Of a DNA stretch of 54,471 bases, positions 26,715-35,904 are shown in pieces. A program made the translations under genes and the position numbers. Below the pieces are notes generated by a model that was not told the origin of the DNA, did not search any database, and saw nothing but the letters and a program-made list of their open reading frames with translations. The first letter of the stretch is position 1. Each line of letters starts with the position of its first letter. Origin of the DNA: Streptococcus suis 10581 (GTDB lineage Bacteria > Bacillota > Bacilli > Lactobacillales > Streptococcaceae); the NCBI GenBank assembly GCA_000440235.1, contig ALKQ01000063.1, positions 1 through 54,471 of the forward strand. The letters run 5' to 3'.

Positions 26715-28307
26715 ATGAAAAATCTCATCACTCTGATTTCTAAGTTTAAGTTTTTATTTTTAGGCTGCCTACTGTGCTCATTTCTTTTTGCTTTTGATGG
26801 CATCTTGTCTCCCTATGTGATGGGAGAATTGTCCATTAGAATGGAACAAGGAAATCTTGTATCAGTAGTGTCTTTGATTGTTTTTTGGGGATTGGGACTT
26901 GTTGGCTTATTATTAGCACAGTTAGTATATAATTTTTTGAAAGGAAAATTTTTACAAGGAACGAGTGTCTTTTTGAGAACGGCAATTTTACAATCCTCCT
27001 TTCAAAAGAAGCAACTGAATCTAGCCTCGACAAGTTTTTTAACCAAATCTCTGTCTGATGTGACGGTTATACAAGAAAAAGTAATCAATTCCTTCATACA
27101 ATTGTGTTACTGTATTTTCCAAGGCGTCATTTCATTGGCTTTTGTTTTGTCGCAGAATTGGAAGTTGGGACTGGTTTTTATCGGTTTTGGCATTTTACCG
27201 ACACTTGTGCCTAAGTTATCAGCCAAGTGGATTAAGAACGGAACGACGACCTGGCAGGCAAAAAATCAAGAATATGCCTTGTCTTTGGAAGAAAGTCTGT
27301 CATCCCGTTGGTTATTGGTACGTTTCAGAGCGATTGGAAATATTCTTTCCAAGAATAGAGAACTCTTATCCGATATGGAAAGCAGCTACTTTAGCATGAA
27401 TTTTAGGCAGGCAGTTTCTTCCTTCTTTGTCAGTCTGCTCTATAATCTATCAATACTTGTTGGTTTTTTGTATGGGGTTTATCTAATCAGTACAGGGGAA
27501 CTGGTCTTTGGTGTTTTACTATCGGTTTATATGGCTTCTGACCGAGTTGTAACTCCGCTGATTTCAGCTGTCTACTATATTAATGAAATGATTGGCTCAT
27601 TACCCTTACTAGAGTCAATTCAATTAAATGTTACCTATGATTGTTCCGATGATAGCGTTTTTATATCCAACGTTAAGATTGCAGATAGCGTGCTTGAAAC
27701 GGAAAATCTAGCAATCGGTTATGATTCTACTGTCTTGTTAAAAGGTCTCAATCTGTTTATACAGCAAGGGGAGAAGGTACTGGTGACAGGTGGCTCAGGA
27801 ACTGGGAAATCAACCTTATTCAAAACCTTGCTTGGAGAGATTCCTGCTTTAGATGGTACAGTACGGATTGGTCAAGAGGATAAGGAAGAGAATGTCTATG
27901 AGCACATCGCTGTGATTGACCAAAATTCTTTTGTCTTTACTGATACCCTACGGTTTAATCTAACACTTGGTTTTCCGATGGAAGACAGCCGTTTGTTGGA
28001 GGTTTTAGAACAAGTAGGCTTAGAAAAGTTTGCTAATTTGGAAATGTTGAATGCACGGGTAGGGAAAGAAGATATTCAGTTGTCAAATGGTGAACAACGT
28101 AGGCTTGAAGTTGCACGTGCAATATTACAAAGGAAAGAGATTTTGTTTGCTGATGAAGCCTTATCAGGTTTGGATAAAATAAATGCAAAGCTACTGTGTG
28201 GTATTCTACTGAATTATCCTGGCACTGTGTTGAACATCGAACACCATATACCAGAGCAGATGAAGGCTTTTTATACACAAGTGATTGACCTGAATGACTA
28301 TTGTTAG
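26715..28307 (+). CDS. ABC exporter, fused membrane and ATPase domains
   Basis: A 530-aa half-transporter: membrane helices in about residues 1-300, then an ATPase domain with Walker A GGSGTGKST, an atypical signature LSNGEQ, Walker B ILFADEAL and the switch histidine in IEHH. It is shorter than drug exporters of this fold (about 575-600 aa), with a trimmed C-terminus. It has no C39 peptidase domain. Control by the divergent TPR-HTH regulator suggests export of a peptide or of a toxic compound; the substrate cannot be read from the sequence. The region is AT-rich relative to rnr/smpB. Confidence 0.78.
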   Translation: MKNLITLISKFKFLFLGCLLCSFLFAFDGILSPYVMGELSIRMEQGNLVSVVSLIVFWGLGLVGLLLAQLVYNFLKGKFLQGTSVFLRTAILQSSFQKKQLNLASTSFLTKSLSDVTVIQEKVINSFIQLCYCIFQGVISLAFVLSQNWKLGLVFIGFGILPTLVPKLSAKWIKNGTTTWQAKNQEYALSLEESLSSRWLLVRFRAIGNILSKNRELLSDMESSYFSMNFRQAVSSFFVSLLYNLSILVGFLYGVYLISTGELVFGVLLSVYMASDRVVTPLISAVYYINEMIGSLPLLESIQLNVTYDCSDDSVFISNVKIADSVLETENLAIGYDSTVLLKGLNLFIQQGEKVLVTGGSGTGKSTLFKTLLGEIPALDGTVRIGQEDKEENVYEHIAVIDQNSFVFTDTLRFNLTLGFPMEDSRLLEVLEQVGLEKFANLEMLNARVGKEDIQLSNGEQRRLEVARAILQRKEILFADEALSGLDKINAKLLCGILLNYPGTVLNIEHHIPEQMKAFYTQVIDLNDYC

Positions 28308-28402
28308 AGGAGAGTAGGTAATCGTCTCATTGGAGTCTTTGTTTTTGAAGTTTGTAACGAACGGGCAATTTCATTTTTATATTTCTATATATAAGACAAA
28401 TA

Positions 28403-28430
28403 CCCCAGACAGTTTCGAGACTATCTGGGG
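28403..28430. terminator. Terminator shared by the ABC gene and the dehydrogenase
   Basis: CCCCAGA-C-AGT/ACT-A-TCTGGGG hairpin (28403-28413 with 28420-28430) between convergent genes. The minus strand has the better flanking sequence. Confidence 0.65.
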
Positions 28431-28443
28431 CTTATTATTTATC

Positions 28444-29487
28444 TTAATCCACCGTAATCATAGCTTTAATCGTTTTACGGTTGGCCATGTCTTTGTAGGC
28501 TTGGTCGATATTGTCCAGGCTGTAAGTTTGGGTGAAAACTCGACCTGGGTTGATGTCGCCTTTGAGAACAGCATCGAGCAAAATTTCCTTATCATAGGTT
28601 GTGACAGAAGCAGAGCCACCACCGATAATGATATTTTGAGCAAAGGTTGAGCCAAGGGCATGGTTGTTGTAGTGTGGCACACCGACAAAACCGATACGAC
28701 CACCATTGTGAAGCACGCCGAGGGCTTGGTCAATTGAGGCTTCTGTACCAACACATTCGAGGGCAGCATCAGCTCCGCCACCTAGGATTTCACGGACTTT
28801 GGCAATTCCTTCCTCGCCACGTTCTGCTACGATGGCAGTAGCACCTGATTCCAAAGCCATTTGCTGGCGGTCTGCGTGACGGCTCATCATGACAATCTGA
28901 GAAGCTCCGCGCATTTTTGCAGCAATGACGGCACATTGCCCCACTGCACCATCACCGATGACAACAACCTTGTCACCAGGTTTGACATCTGCAACACGCG
29001 CAGCATGGTAGCCTGTTGGCATAACATCTGCCAGAGTCAAGAGAGATTTGATCATGCCTTCTGAGTAGTCGCTTGGCTGACCAGGAATTTTGACCAAGGC
29101 CCAGTTGCCGTAGTGGAAACGAATGTATTGAGACTGGTAGTTGTTGCCCCAGTTGGTGTAGCCTGGATGGTTGTCACAAGTACCGTCAAAACCAGCACGA
29201 CAGGCATCACAGTGTCCGCAACCATGTGTAAATGGAACAATAACGAAGTCACCAGGAACAAGTGTTGTAATGTCTTCGCCTACCTCTTCAACGATACCGA
29301 TGGCTTCATGACCAGAGTTTGTGTCACCGTGGTCATGGTGAATGTCTTCTCCGTAGCCCCAAAGGTCCGACCCACAGACACAGGCACGAACGACCTTGAT
29401 AATGACATCATCTTTGGCTTGAAGGATTGGTTTTTCGATTTCTGCAACGGTCATCTTACCGGCTTTTTCATAAATAGCTGCTTTCAT
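28444..29487 (-). CDS. Zinc-dependent alcohol dehydrogenase
   Basis: A 347-aa medium-chain dehydrogenase. The catalytic zinc ligands are in CVCGSDLW and SGHEAIG, the structural-zinc cysteines in CGHCDACRAGFDGTC, and the NAD-binding motif is GDGAVGQ. It resembles AdhC-like enzymes that streptococci use against aldehydes. I start at 29487 (MKAAIYEKAG, the family N-terminus); an in-frame ATG 15 bases earlier is possible and neither has a good ribosome binding site. The promoter has a MerR-type 19-bp spacer, fitting control by an NmlR/AdhR-like aldehyde or thiol-stress regulator encoded elsewhere. Confidence 0.87.
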   Translation of the reverse strand: MKAAIYEKAGKMTVAEIEKPILQAKDDVIIKVVRACVCGSDLWGYGEDIHHDHGDTNSGHEAIGIVEEVGEDITTLVPGDFVIVPFTHGCGHCDACRAGFDGTCDNHPGYTNWGNNYQSQYIRFHYGNWALVKIPGQPSDYSEGMIKSLLTLADVMPTGYHAARVADVKPGDKVVVIGDGAVGQCAVIAAKMRGASQIVMMSRHADRQQMALESGATAIVAERGEEGIAKVREILGGGADAALECVGTEASIDQALGVLHNGGRIGFVGVPHYNNHALGSTFAQNIIIGGGSASVTTYDKEILLDAVLKGDINPGRVFTQTYSLDNIDQAYKDMANRKTIKAMITVD

Positions 29488-29541
29488 ATTTATTATACAC
29501 ATATATTTACAAGTAAATATCCTTTCTGATTGATATAAAAT

Positions 29542-29572
29542 ATTATACACCTTTGAGTCAACTCCAAGTCAA
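29542..29572 (-). promoter_or_regulatory. MerR-type promoter of the alcohol dehydrogenase
   Basis: On the minus strand TTGACT (29572-29567) and TATAAT (29547-29542) are separated by 19 bp. The spacer holds the imperfect palindrome CTTGGAGTTGACTCAAAG, very close to known MerR-family (NmlR/AdhR) operators. Such over-long spacers need the regulator to twist the DNA for activation. Confidence 0.8.
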
Positions 29573-29585
29573 GTAAAAAATGGGT

Positions 29586-29614
29586 TTGAAATCTAATTTT
29601 CTTTGTGATAGACT
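29586..29614 (+). promoter_or_regulatory. Promoter of tehB
   Basis: TTGAAA (29586-29591) and TAGACT (29609-29614), 17-bp spacer, with TGA before the -10. It diverges from the MerR-type promoter, 13 bp away. Confidence 0.65.
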
Positions 29615-29654
29615 AGAAACACGTTTTAAGTTTTGTAGACGAAAAGGAGAGATA

Positions 29655-30515
29655 ATGACAGTTTTAGTTCCTTACAAACGCATGCCCATTTGGAATCAGG
29701 AGACGGTTCCCCAGCATTTTTTGACCAAGCACAATACCAAGGTGGGAACTTGGGCCAAAATCAAGGTTTTGAAAGGTCAGCTCAAATTTGAGCCGATTTC
29801 TGATGATAATGAAATTTTGGGAGAATATGTCTATGGTCCGACAGACGATATTCCTTTTGTGGAGCCACAGGCTTGGCATCGAGTGACCTTGTTGACAGAG
29901 GATACGGAGTTTTTCTTGGAATTTTTCTGTCAGCCAGAGGATTATTTTGCTAAAAAGTACGACTATACTCGGACACATTCGGAAGTCTTGGAGGCCTTGA
30001 AAATCATCGAGCCTTGTAAGGTCTTGGATTTGGGCTGTGGTCATGGTAGGAACAGTCTTTATTTGGCCCAGCAGGGTTTTGATGTGACGGCAGTTGATAA
30101 GGATGTGCCAAGTATTCGGACACTCTTGCAGGTCAAGGAAGCAGAGGATTTGGATTTGCAGGCTGGGACCTATGACATCAACTCAGCCAGTCTGGAGCAG
30201 GACTACGACTGGATAATCTCAACTGTGGTCTTCATGTTCTTGGAGCGGGACCGTGTATCCGCCATTATCAAAAATATGCAGGAGCAGACACGACCTGGTG
30301 GCTATAACTTGATTGTGGCGGCCATGGATACGGAAGATGCTCCTTGTCCTATGAATTTCTCCTTTACCTTTGGAGCAGGGGAGTTGAAGGAATACTACCG
30401 TGACTGGGAACTGGTCAAATACAATGAAGATTTTGGTCAACTCCATAAGCGGGATGAAAATGGCAATTTCCTTAAGATGCGGTTTGCGACCATGTTGGCT
30501 AGAAAAAATGTGTAA
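29655..30515 (+). CDS. tehB: SAM-dependent methyltransferase TehB
   Basis: A 286-aa protein with an N-terminal beta-rich domain (about 1-100) and a C-terminal methyltransferase domain with SAM motif VLDLGCGHGRNSLYLA and acidic AVD after it. TehB proteins give tellurite resistance by methylation; the natural role is unclear. The start at 29655 has AAGGAGA and gives the family N-terminus; in-frame codons back to 29580 lie over the promoter. In pneumococcus it follows smpB directly. Confidence 0.9.
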   Translation: MTVLVPYKRMPIWNQETVPQHFLTKHNTKVGTWAKIKVLKGQLKFEPISDDNEILGEYVYGPTDDIPFVEPQAWHRVTLLTEDTEFFLEFFCQPEDYFAKKYDYTRTHSEVLEALKIIEPCKVLDLGCGHGRNSLYLAQQGFDVTAVDKDVPSIRTLLQVKEAEDLDLQAGTYDINSASLEQDYDWIISTVVFMFLERDRVSAIIKNMQEQTRPGGYNLIVAAMDTEDAPCPMNFSFTFGAGELKEYYRDWELVKYNEDFGQLHKRDENGNFLKMRFATMLARKNV

Positions 30516-30525
30516 AATATATCTG

Positions 30526-30552
30526 AAAGCACTTGCAAGGCAGGTGCTTTTG
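30526..30552 (+). terminator. Terminator after tehB
   Basis: An 11-bp stem with one G-T pair, AAAGCACTTGC-AAG-GCAGGTGCTTT, then T. Confidence 0.75.
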
Positions 30553-30561
30553 CGTTACAAT
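30533..30561 (+). promoter_or_regulatory. Promoter of the dipeptidase gene, overlapping the tehB terminator
   Basis: TTGCAA (30533-30538) lies in the top of the tehB terminator hairpin; TACAAT (30556-30561) is 17 bp further. Confidence 0.5.
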
Positions 30562-30603
30562 ATATGTGCAAATGGGTATTTTATTATATGAAAGGAGAAG
30601 TCT

Positions 30604-32427
30604 ATGAAAAAGACTTTTGTTCGTATAGCCACATTTCTAATGTTGGTTTGCCTATTCCCTGCTCAACTTGTTCAAGCCTGTTCAGGCTTTATCATTGGGA
30701 AAGGGTTGACAACGGATGGTTCTATCCTTTATGGTAGAACGGAAGATTATCCCTATCCACCAGATAATGGAGCGCACAATAAAAATTATATTGTGGTTCC
30801 AGCAGCAACCTATGCTGAGGGAGATATGTTGGTGGATGAAACATTTGGTTTTACAGCACCACACTTGGCAAATGAGTTCAAGTATACCTCTACGCCTGAT
30901 GCGGCGCGTGGGGATGGTTCAAACGGTAATTATGGGGCGCATGGTTTTAATGAAAAAGGCGTATCCATGACTGCTACTGTAACTGCCATTCCAAATGCTA
31001 AAGTCTTGGCAGTTGATCCTCTAGTTGAAGCTGGAGGGCTGGGAGAACCAATTTTGATTGATTATGTTCTTCCTAGGGTCACTAGTGCGCGTGAAGGTGT
31101 TGAGCTGATTGCAAAGACAATCGATGAAAAAGGCTCAGCAGAAGGGAATATTGTTATTATTGCTGACAAAAATGAAGTTTGGTACATGGAAATTTTGTCA
31201 GGACACCAATACGTAGCCATCAAGTTCCCTGAAGATAAGTATGCAATTTTTGCAAATACTTACTATCTAGGTCATGTTGATTTTACCGATACAGAAAATG
31301 TGATTACTTCTGCAAATGTAGAAGCTGTTGCTCAACAAGCAGATAATTATGTGGCAGTTGATGGCCAGTTCCATATCGCTAAATCATACGGTCCTGCAAC
31401 TTATGCTGAAGCAGACCGTTCTCGTGTGTATGCAGGTATTAAATTGATGGATCCAGCATCGCCTGTAACCTATGAAGATGCTGTGTATGATTTGCTACGT
31501 CAGCCAACAGATCCAAGTCGTCGCTTTAGTTTACAAGATACTTTTGCCTTACAACGTAACCGTTTTGAACATCTTCCAGAATTTCGTCCAGACGATGAAG
31601 CAGGCAAGGTAAAACAAGGGGATAATGGTGCGAATGACCAAGCGGCAGATGCGACTTATAAATACGCTCTTGGTAATGAAAACGTCATCGATGCCCATGT
31701 TTATCAGATCAATAGTAGCTTACCATCAGCCTTCGGTGGTACAGTGTGGTTGGGCTTGGCTCAGACAAGGAATACACCGTATGTTCCATTCTATGGTATT
31801 GTGACTGATACTTATGAAGCCTTTAAAAATCGCTCAGCTTCTTATGACACGAATTCATGGTACTGGACGGTACAAAATATTGATAAGATGGCCATCTCAC
31901 ACCCAGAGTTATTTGGTACATCGATTCAAGAAAAATGGATAGCCCTTGAAAATGACTGGATTGCTACACAGGCCGCTCTTGATGCTCAATATGCTGGACT
32001 TTCAGAAGATGCAGCTGTAGCCCTGGCTCCAACTGTAACAGAGGCAACCTTGGCTCGTTCAGCAGAGATTTTTGCCCAACTAAAAGCTGTTGAAGCTGAA
32101 ATGATGGCAAAAATTGAAGTGGCAACAACTCCATCATCAAGTAGTACTGAACCATCGACCAGCACTGAGCCATCATCAAGTGGTACCGAAACTTCAACCA
32201 GTACAAGTCAGTCTACAAGTGCTTCTGATACAGGAGGAGTTACGGATACTTCCTCCTCAAGCGGAACAGTAGTATCTTCTGATAAGAAAGTAATACCTAC
32301 CAATAAAAAAGGTAAATCAAGTCTTCCTAGTACAGGTGAGCAAGTCAGCCTCTTGTTGGTGGCGCTAGGTGTTGCAGGAATTTTAACAGCAATTTTTCTT
32401 CATCGGAAAAAATCCAGTAAAGAATAA
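30604..32427 (+). CDS. Surface-anchored C69-family dipeptidase (PepD-like)
   Basis: A 607-aa protein. The signal peptide (1-25) ends in QA, so cleavage exposes C26 in CSGFIIGK, the N-terminal nucleophile of C69 (Ntn-hydrolase) dipeptidases: secretion itself would activate the enzyme. The catalytic domain runs to about residue 500. A Ser/Thr/Pro-rich wall-spanning linker (about 505-570), LPSTGE sorting motif, hydrophobic helix and KKSSKE tail follow. Sortase A should attach it to the cell wall. It probably cleaves dipeptides or peptide termini from host proteins. The ribosome binding site is AAAGGAG. It is flanked by its own promoter and terminator. Confidence 0.9.
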   Translation: MKKTFVRIATFLMLVCLFPAQLVQACSGFIIGKGLTTDGSILYGRTEDYPYPPDNGAHNKNYIVVPAATYAEGDMLVDETFGFTAPHLANEFKYTSTPDAARGDGSNGNYGAHGFNEKGVSMTATVTAIPNAKVLAVDPLVEAGGLGEPILIDYVLPRVTSAREGVELIAKTIDEKGSAEGNIVIIADKNEVWYMEILSGHQYVAIKFPEDKYAIFANTYYLGHVDFTDTENVITSANVEAVAQQADNYVAVDGQFHIAKSYGPATYAEADRSRVYAGIKLMDPASPVTYEDAVYDLLRQPTDPSRRFSLQDTFALQRNRFEHLPEFRPDDEAGKVKQGDNGANDQAADATYKYALGNENVIDAHVYQINSSLPSAFGGTVWLGLAQTRNTPYVPFYGIVTDTYEAFKNRSASYDTNSWYWTVQNIDKMAISHPELFGTSIQEKWIALENDWIATQAALDAQYAGLSEDAAVALAPTVTEATLARSAEIFAQLKAVEAEMMAKIEVATTPSSSSTEPSTSTEPSSSGTETSTSTSQSTSASDTGGVTDTSSSSGTVVSSDKKVIPTNKKGKSSLPSTGEQVSLLLVALGVAGILTAIFLHRKKSSKE

Positions 32428-32438
32428 ATGAATATGTA

Positions 32439-32472
32439 AAAGTAGGTTGGATTGAATTCAATCTACTTTTTT
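32439..32472 (+). terminator. Terminator after the dipeptidase gene
   Basis: AAAGTAGGTTG/CAATCTACTTT (11 bp, one G-T) followed by TTT; it lies directly upstream of the copA promoter. Confidence 0.75.
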
Positions 32473-32484
32473 GAAACAACTTTG

Positions 32485-32528
32485 TTTACAAATGTAGTCG
32501 TATATTGTATAATTTGTTTACAGATGTA
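32485..32528 (+). promoter_or_regulatory. copA promoter with two cop boxes
   Basis: TTTACA (32485-32490) and TATAAT (32508-32513) with 17-bp spacer. Cop boxes TACAAATGTA (32487-32496) and TACAGATGTA (32519-32528) match the CopY consensus TACANNTGTA, one over the -35 and one at the start site. Copper should relieve CopY repression here. Confidence 0.9.
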
Positions 32529-32547
32529 GTCAGAAAAGGAGTAACCT

Positions 32548-34998
32548 ATGAAACAAGCAAGCTATCCCATTCAAGGTATGACCTGTGCTTCCTGTGCTAT
32601 GACGGTTGAGAAAGCGGTTGGCAAATTAGCAGGAATGGAAGACGTCAGTGTCAACCTAGCGACTGAAAAATTGAGTGTTCGCTATGATGAAAAGCTTTTG
32701 GGACTAGAGGATATTCGTCAGGCAGTTGAAAAGGCGGGTTATCAGTTAGTCGATAATTTGGTGACCGAGTCTTATGATATTTCAGGAATGACCTGCGCTT
32801 CCTGTGCTCTGACGGTTGAAAAAGCTCTGGGCAAACTAGAGGGTGTAGAAGAAGTCTCTGTCAATCTAGCAACAGAAAAGGCGACTATCCGTTATAGCCG
32901 TGATAGGCAAAATTCAGCTAGTCTTGAAAGAGCAGTTGAGCAAGCAGGTTATCAGCTGATTCGACCAGAAGAAGTAGAAGAGGCTGCGGACAAGGGACCG
33001 AGCAAGGAAGAAAAGCTGTGGCATCGATTTGTCTGGTCAGCAGCATTTACTCTTCCACTGCTCTATATTGCTATGGGTCCTATGTTGCCATGGGGTAGGC
33101 TTCCATTACCAGCTTTGCTCCACCAACCGCTAGTCTATGCGATCAGCCAAGTCATCTTGCTCATCCCTATCCTCTATATCGGACGCAGTTTTTTCCAAAA
33201 AGGCTTAAAAACTCTCTTGCAGGGCCATCCCAATATGGATTCCTTGATTGCTGTTGGGACAGGGGCAGCCTTGGTTCAGGGTCTTTTGATGATTGCGTTT
33301 CTTCTGATGGGGAAAGAAGTGGCCATGCACGGTCACCATCCAGAACTGTATTTTGAATCAGCCGCCGTTATCTTGACCTTGATTACCCTAGGAAAATATT
33401 TTGAAGCTAGAGCCAAAGGTCAGACTTCTGAGGCCATTAAGAAATTGATGGATCTGGCTCCTAAGACGGCTCAGGTCTTACGAAATGGGCAGGAAATGCA
33501 AGTGCCGATTGAAGAAGTGGTGGTCGGTGACCAGGTCATTGTTCGTCCAGGTCAGCAGATTCCTGTTGACGGTCAGGTTCTCGAAGGCCAGACACGTGTG
33601 GATGAGTCTATGCTGACGGGTGAGAGCCTACCAGTGAAGAAAGCTCTAGGAGATAATGTTTTTGGCGGCACCCTTAACCAGCAAGGTGCCATTACCATGC
33701 AGGCTACCAAAGTTGGTCGTGATACGACTCTGGCCCAGATTATTCGCTTGGTGGAAGAGGCTCAAGGGTCTAAGGCACCTATCTCCAAATTGGCTGACCA
33801 AGTTTCTGCTGTCTTTGTTCCAGTTGTCATGGGCTTGGCTCTCTTGTCCGGTCTGGCCTGGTACTTCTTGGGTCAAGAATCATGGATTTTTTCATTAAGC
33901 ATCATCATCGCCGTCTTGGTCATCGCCTGCCCTTGTGCTCTGGGTCTGGCAACCCCTACGGCTATCATGGTTGGGACTGGAAAAGGGGCGGAAAATGGTC
34001 TACTGTTCAAGTCTGGTCAAGCTATTGAAACCCTACAAGGTGTGAACACCATTGTCTTCGACAAGACTGGGACCATTACTGAGGGCAAGCCACAAGTGAC
34101 AGACATCCACCTTTTGTCTACTAAAAATCGTGAGCAGGTCCTCCAACTGGCAGCAAGTAGCGAGCAATTTTCCGAGCATCCCTTGGCTCAGGCTCTCCTG
34201 CAAGCAGCTCAGACAGAAAAGATTGATCTCTTGCCCGCTACAGATTTTCAGGCACTTTCTGGTCGTGGTCTTTCGGTGGCAATAGCAGAGCAGACTATCT
34301 ATCTGGGAAATGAACGGTTGATGCGGGAACAGGGAATTGATGTTTCCCAAGGACCTGCAGTTGCGGAGTCATTTGCCCATCAAGCCAAGACGCCAGTTTT
34401 CCTAGCCAGCCAGCAAGAGTTACTTGCGGTCATTGCCATTGCTGATAAAGTAAAAGAGACCAGCCGTCAGGCTGTCCAGGCTCTGCAAGCTATGGGATTA
34501 GAAGTGGTCATGCTGACAGGAGATAATGAAAAAACTGCCCAGGCCATTGCCAAGGAAGTCGGCATTGAGCAGGTGGTCAGTCAGGTCCTGCCAGATGACA
34601 AGGCCAACCAAGTCAAGCACTTGCAAGAACAGGGCAAGACAGTCGCTATGGTTGGGGATGGCATCAACGATGCCCCTGCCTTAGCTCAAGCCCATGTGGG
34701 TCTGGCCATTGGTTCTGGGACTGATATTGCCATTGAGTCTGCCGATATTGTTCTCATGCATAGTGACATTTTGGATGTGGTCAAGGCTGTCAAACTTAGC
34801 CAGGCAACCATGCGGACCATCAAACAAAATCTCTTCTGGGCCTTTGCTTATAATGTAATTGGCATTCCAATCGCCATGGGTCTGTTACATGTATTTGGTG
34901 GACCTCTGCTCAGTCCTATGTTTGCAGGTGCAGCCATGGCCCTCAGCTCAGTGTCAGTCGTCTTGAACGCTCTGCGATTGAAAACCAACAAACTATAA
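32548..34998 (+). CDS. copA: Copper-exporting P1B-type ATPase
   Basis: An 816-aa copper pump with two N-terminal metal-binding HMA domains (GMTCASCAM at about 10 and GMTCASCAL at about 82), eight predicted helices, the ion-path CPC motif near residue 460, phosphorylation motif DKTGT near 504, and GDGINDAPA in the hinge. The pump exports Cu(I). Most streptococcal copA have one or two HMA domains. The cop boxes upstream imply CopY control, but neither copY nor a copper chaperone (cupA/copZ) is adjacent, unlike pneumococcal copY-cupA-copA. A strong terminator follows. Confidence 0.95.
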   Translation: MKQASYPIQGMTCASCAMTVEKAVGKLAGMEDVSVNLATEKLSVRYDEKLLGLEDIRQAVEKAGYQLVDNLVTESYDISGMTCASCALTVEKALGKLEGVEEVSVNLATEKATIRYSRDRQNSASLERAVEQAGYQLIRPEEVEEAADKGPSKEEKLWHRFVWSAAFTLPLLYIAMGPMLPWGRLPLPALLHQPLVYAISQVILLIPILYIGRSFFQKGLKTLLQGHPNMDSLIAVGTGAALVQGLLMIAFLLMGKEVAMHGHHPELYFESAAVILTLITLGKYFEARAKGQTSEAIKKLMDLAPKTAQVLRNGQEMQVPIEEVVVGDQVIVRPGQQIPVDGQVLEGQTRVDESMLTGESLPVKKALGDNVFGGTLNQQGAITMQATKVGRDTTLAQIIRLVEEAQGSKAPISKLADQVSAVFVPVVMGLALLSGLAWYFLGQESWIFSLSIIIAVLVIACPCALGLATPTAIMVGTGKGAENGLLFKSGQAIETLQGVNTIVFDKTGTITEGKPQVTDIHLLSTKNREQVLQLAASSEQFSEHPLAQALLQAAQTEKIDLLPATDFQALSGRGLSVAIAEQTIYLGNERLMREQGIDVSQGPAVAESFAHQAKTPVFLASQQELLAVIAIADKVKETSRQAVQALQAMGLEVVMLTGDNEKTAQAIAKEVGIEQVVSQVLPDDKANQVKHLQEQGKTVAMVGDGINDAPALAQAHVGLAIGSGTDIAIESADIVLMHSDILDVVKAVKLSQATMRTIKQNLFWAFAYNVIGIPIAMGLLHVFGGPLLSPMFAGAAMALSSVSVVLNALRLKTNKL

Positions 34999-35000
34999 TG

Positions 35001-35030
35001 AAAATACCAGTCAAAAAACTGGTATTTTTG
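35001..35030 (+). terminator. Terminator after copA
   Basis: A perfect 11-bp stem (35001-35011 with 35018-35028) with A/T-rich ends and TTTTT. Confidence 0.85.
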
Positions 35031-35058
35031 CTTATAAACGCTTACAATAAATATATTC

Positions 35059-35160
35059 TACTCTTCGAAAATCAAAATTATCCGTTGTCAACTCGCCTTG
35101 ATGAACTCCAGTTCTATCTTCGGCTTCGTTTCCTAGACTACTTTTGATTTTCATTGAGTA
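35059..35160 (-). repeat. BOX element upstream of tpx
   Basis: A 102-bp BOX of the same boxA-boxC type and orientation as that at 13196-13299, differing at a few positions. It ends 22 bases before the tpx start, so tpx mRNA must start inside it, in its last bases, or upstream. Confidence 0.85.
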
Positions 35161-35182
35161 ATAAATGCAAGGGAGATGTTTT

Positions 35183-35668
35183 ATGACAACCTTTATTGGA
35201 AAACCGGTGACCTTGGTAGGTCCACAATTAAGAGTGGGAGATACTGCCCCTGATTTTGTGCTCATGGCCAATGACTTGAGCCTGAAAAGCCTGAAAGACT
35301 TTGGCAAGCAGACCAAGGTCATCAGTGTGGTGCCTTCTATTGACACAGGGATTTGCGATACCCAGACCCGTCGCTTTAATCAGGAATTGGCTGACCGTGA
35401 CAATACGGTTGTCATCACTGTATCAGCTGACCTGCCTTTTGCTCAAAAACGCTGGTGTGGGGCTGCAGGTTTGGAAGATGCCATCACCCTATCTGATTAC
35501 TATGACCATGCCTTTGGTAAATCCTACGGTGTGCTCATGCGGGAGTGGAATTTGCTGGCGCGTGCGGTCTTTGTCCTCAATGCCGACAATGAGATCACCT
35601 ATGTAGAATACCTGGACAATGTCAACGAACATCCCGACTATGAAGCAGCTTTGGAGGCTGTTAAATAA
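35183..35668 (+). CDS. tpx: Thiol peroxidase
   Basis: A 161-aa atypical 2-Cys peroxiredoxin. The peroxidatic C58 is in [11 protein letters not shown] and the resolving C92 in [12 protein letters not shown]. It reduces H2O2 and alkyl peroxides using thioredoxin. The start at 35183 has GGGAG 7 bases upstream; an in-frame ATG at 35165 gives a non-family extension. In pneumococcus tpx (psaD) follows the Psa manganese transporter; here it stands alone behind a BOX element. Confidence 0.93.
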   Translation: MTTFIGKPVTLVGPQLRVGDTAPDFVLMANDLSLKSLKDFGKQTKVISVVPSIDTGICDTQTRRFNQELADRDNTVVITVSADLPFAQKRWCGAAGLEDAITLSDYYDHAFGKSYGVLMREWNLLARAVFVLNADNEITYVEYLDNVNEHPDYEAALEAVK

Positions 35669-35677
35669 AAGAATATT

Positions 35678-35703
35678 ACGGTGTCTGAACAGGCATCGTT
35701 TTT
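35678..35703 (+). terminator. Terminator after tpx
   Basis: ACGGTGTC/GGCATCGT (two G-T pairs), loop TGAACA, then T. Its 3' half, GGCATCGTTTTT, is repeated at 39473-39484. Confidence 0.65.
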
Positions 35704-35846
35704 CAACGCTTAGATTATCCTGCTAGAAATTTATTGTGATGATACGTTGTGATAAGAGGGGAAGTTCATGGTTTAGTATGAAACGAAGAAATGACATACA
35801 TATTCTAATATAGATTTTATAAATAATATGCAAATGGATATTTTTA

Positions 35847-35875
35847 TTGTCTTTAAAATTCATAAGTGCTAGAAT
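35847..35875 (+). promoter_or_regulatory. Promoter of the copy 2 TPR-HTH regulator
   Basis: TTGTCT (35847-35852) and TAGAAT (35870-35875), 17-bp spacer, with TGC before the -10. The expected start near 35882 rules out translation from 35878. Confidence 0.6.
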
Positions 35876-35904
35876 AGTTGTATAATACGAGTGAGGTAAC
35901 AACA

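Noticed and set aside
29113..29529. 138-codon ORF antisense to the alcohol dehydrogenase
   Set aside because: Shadow frame of a well-conserved enzyme.
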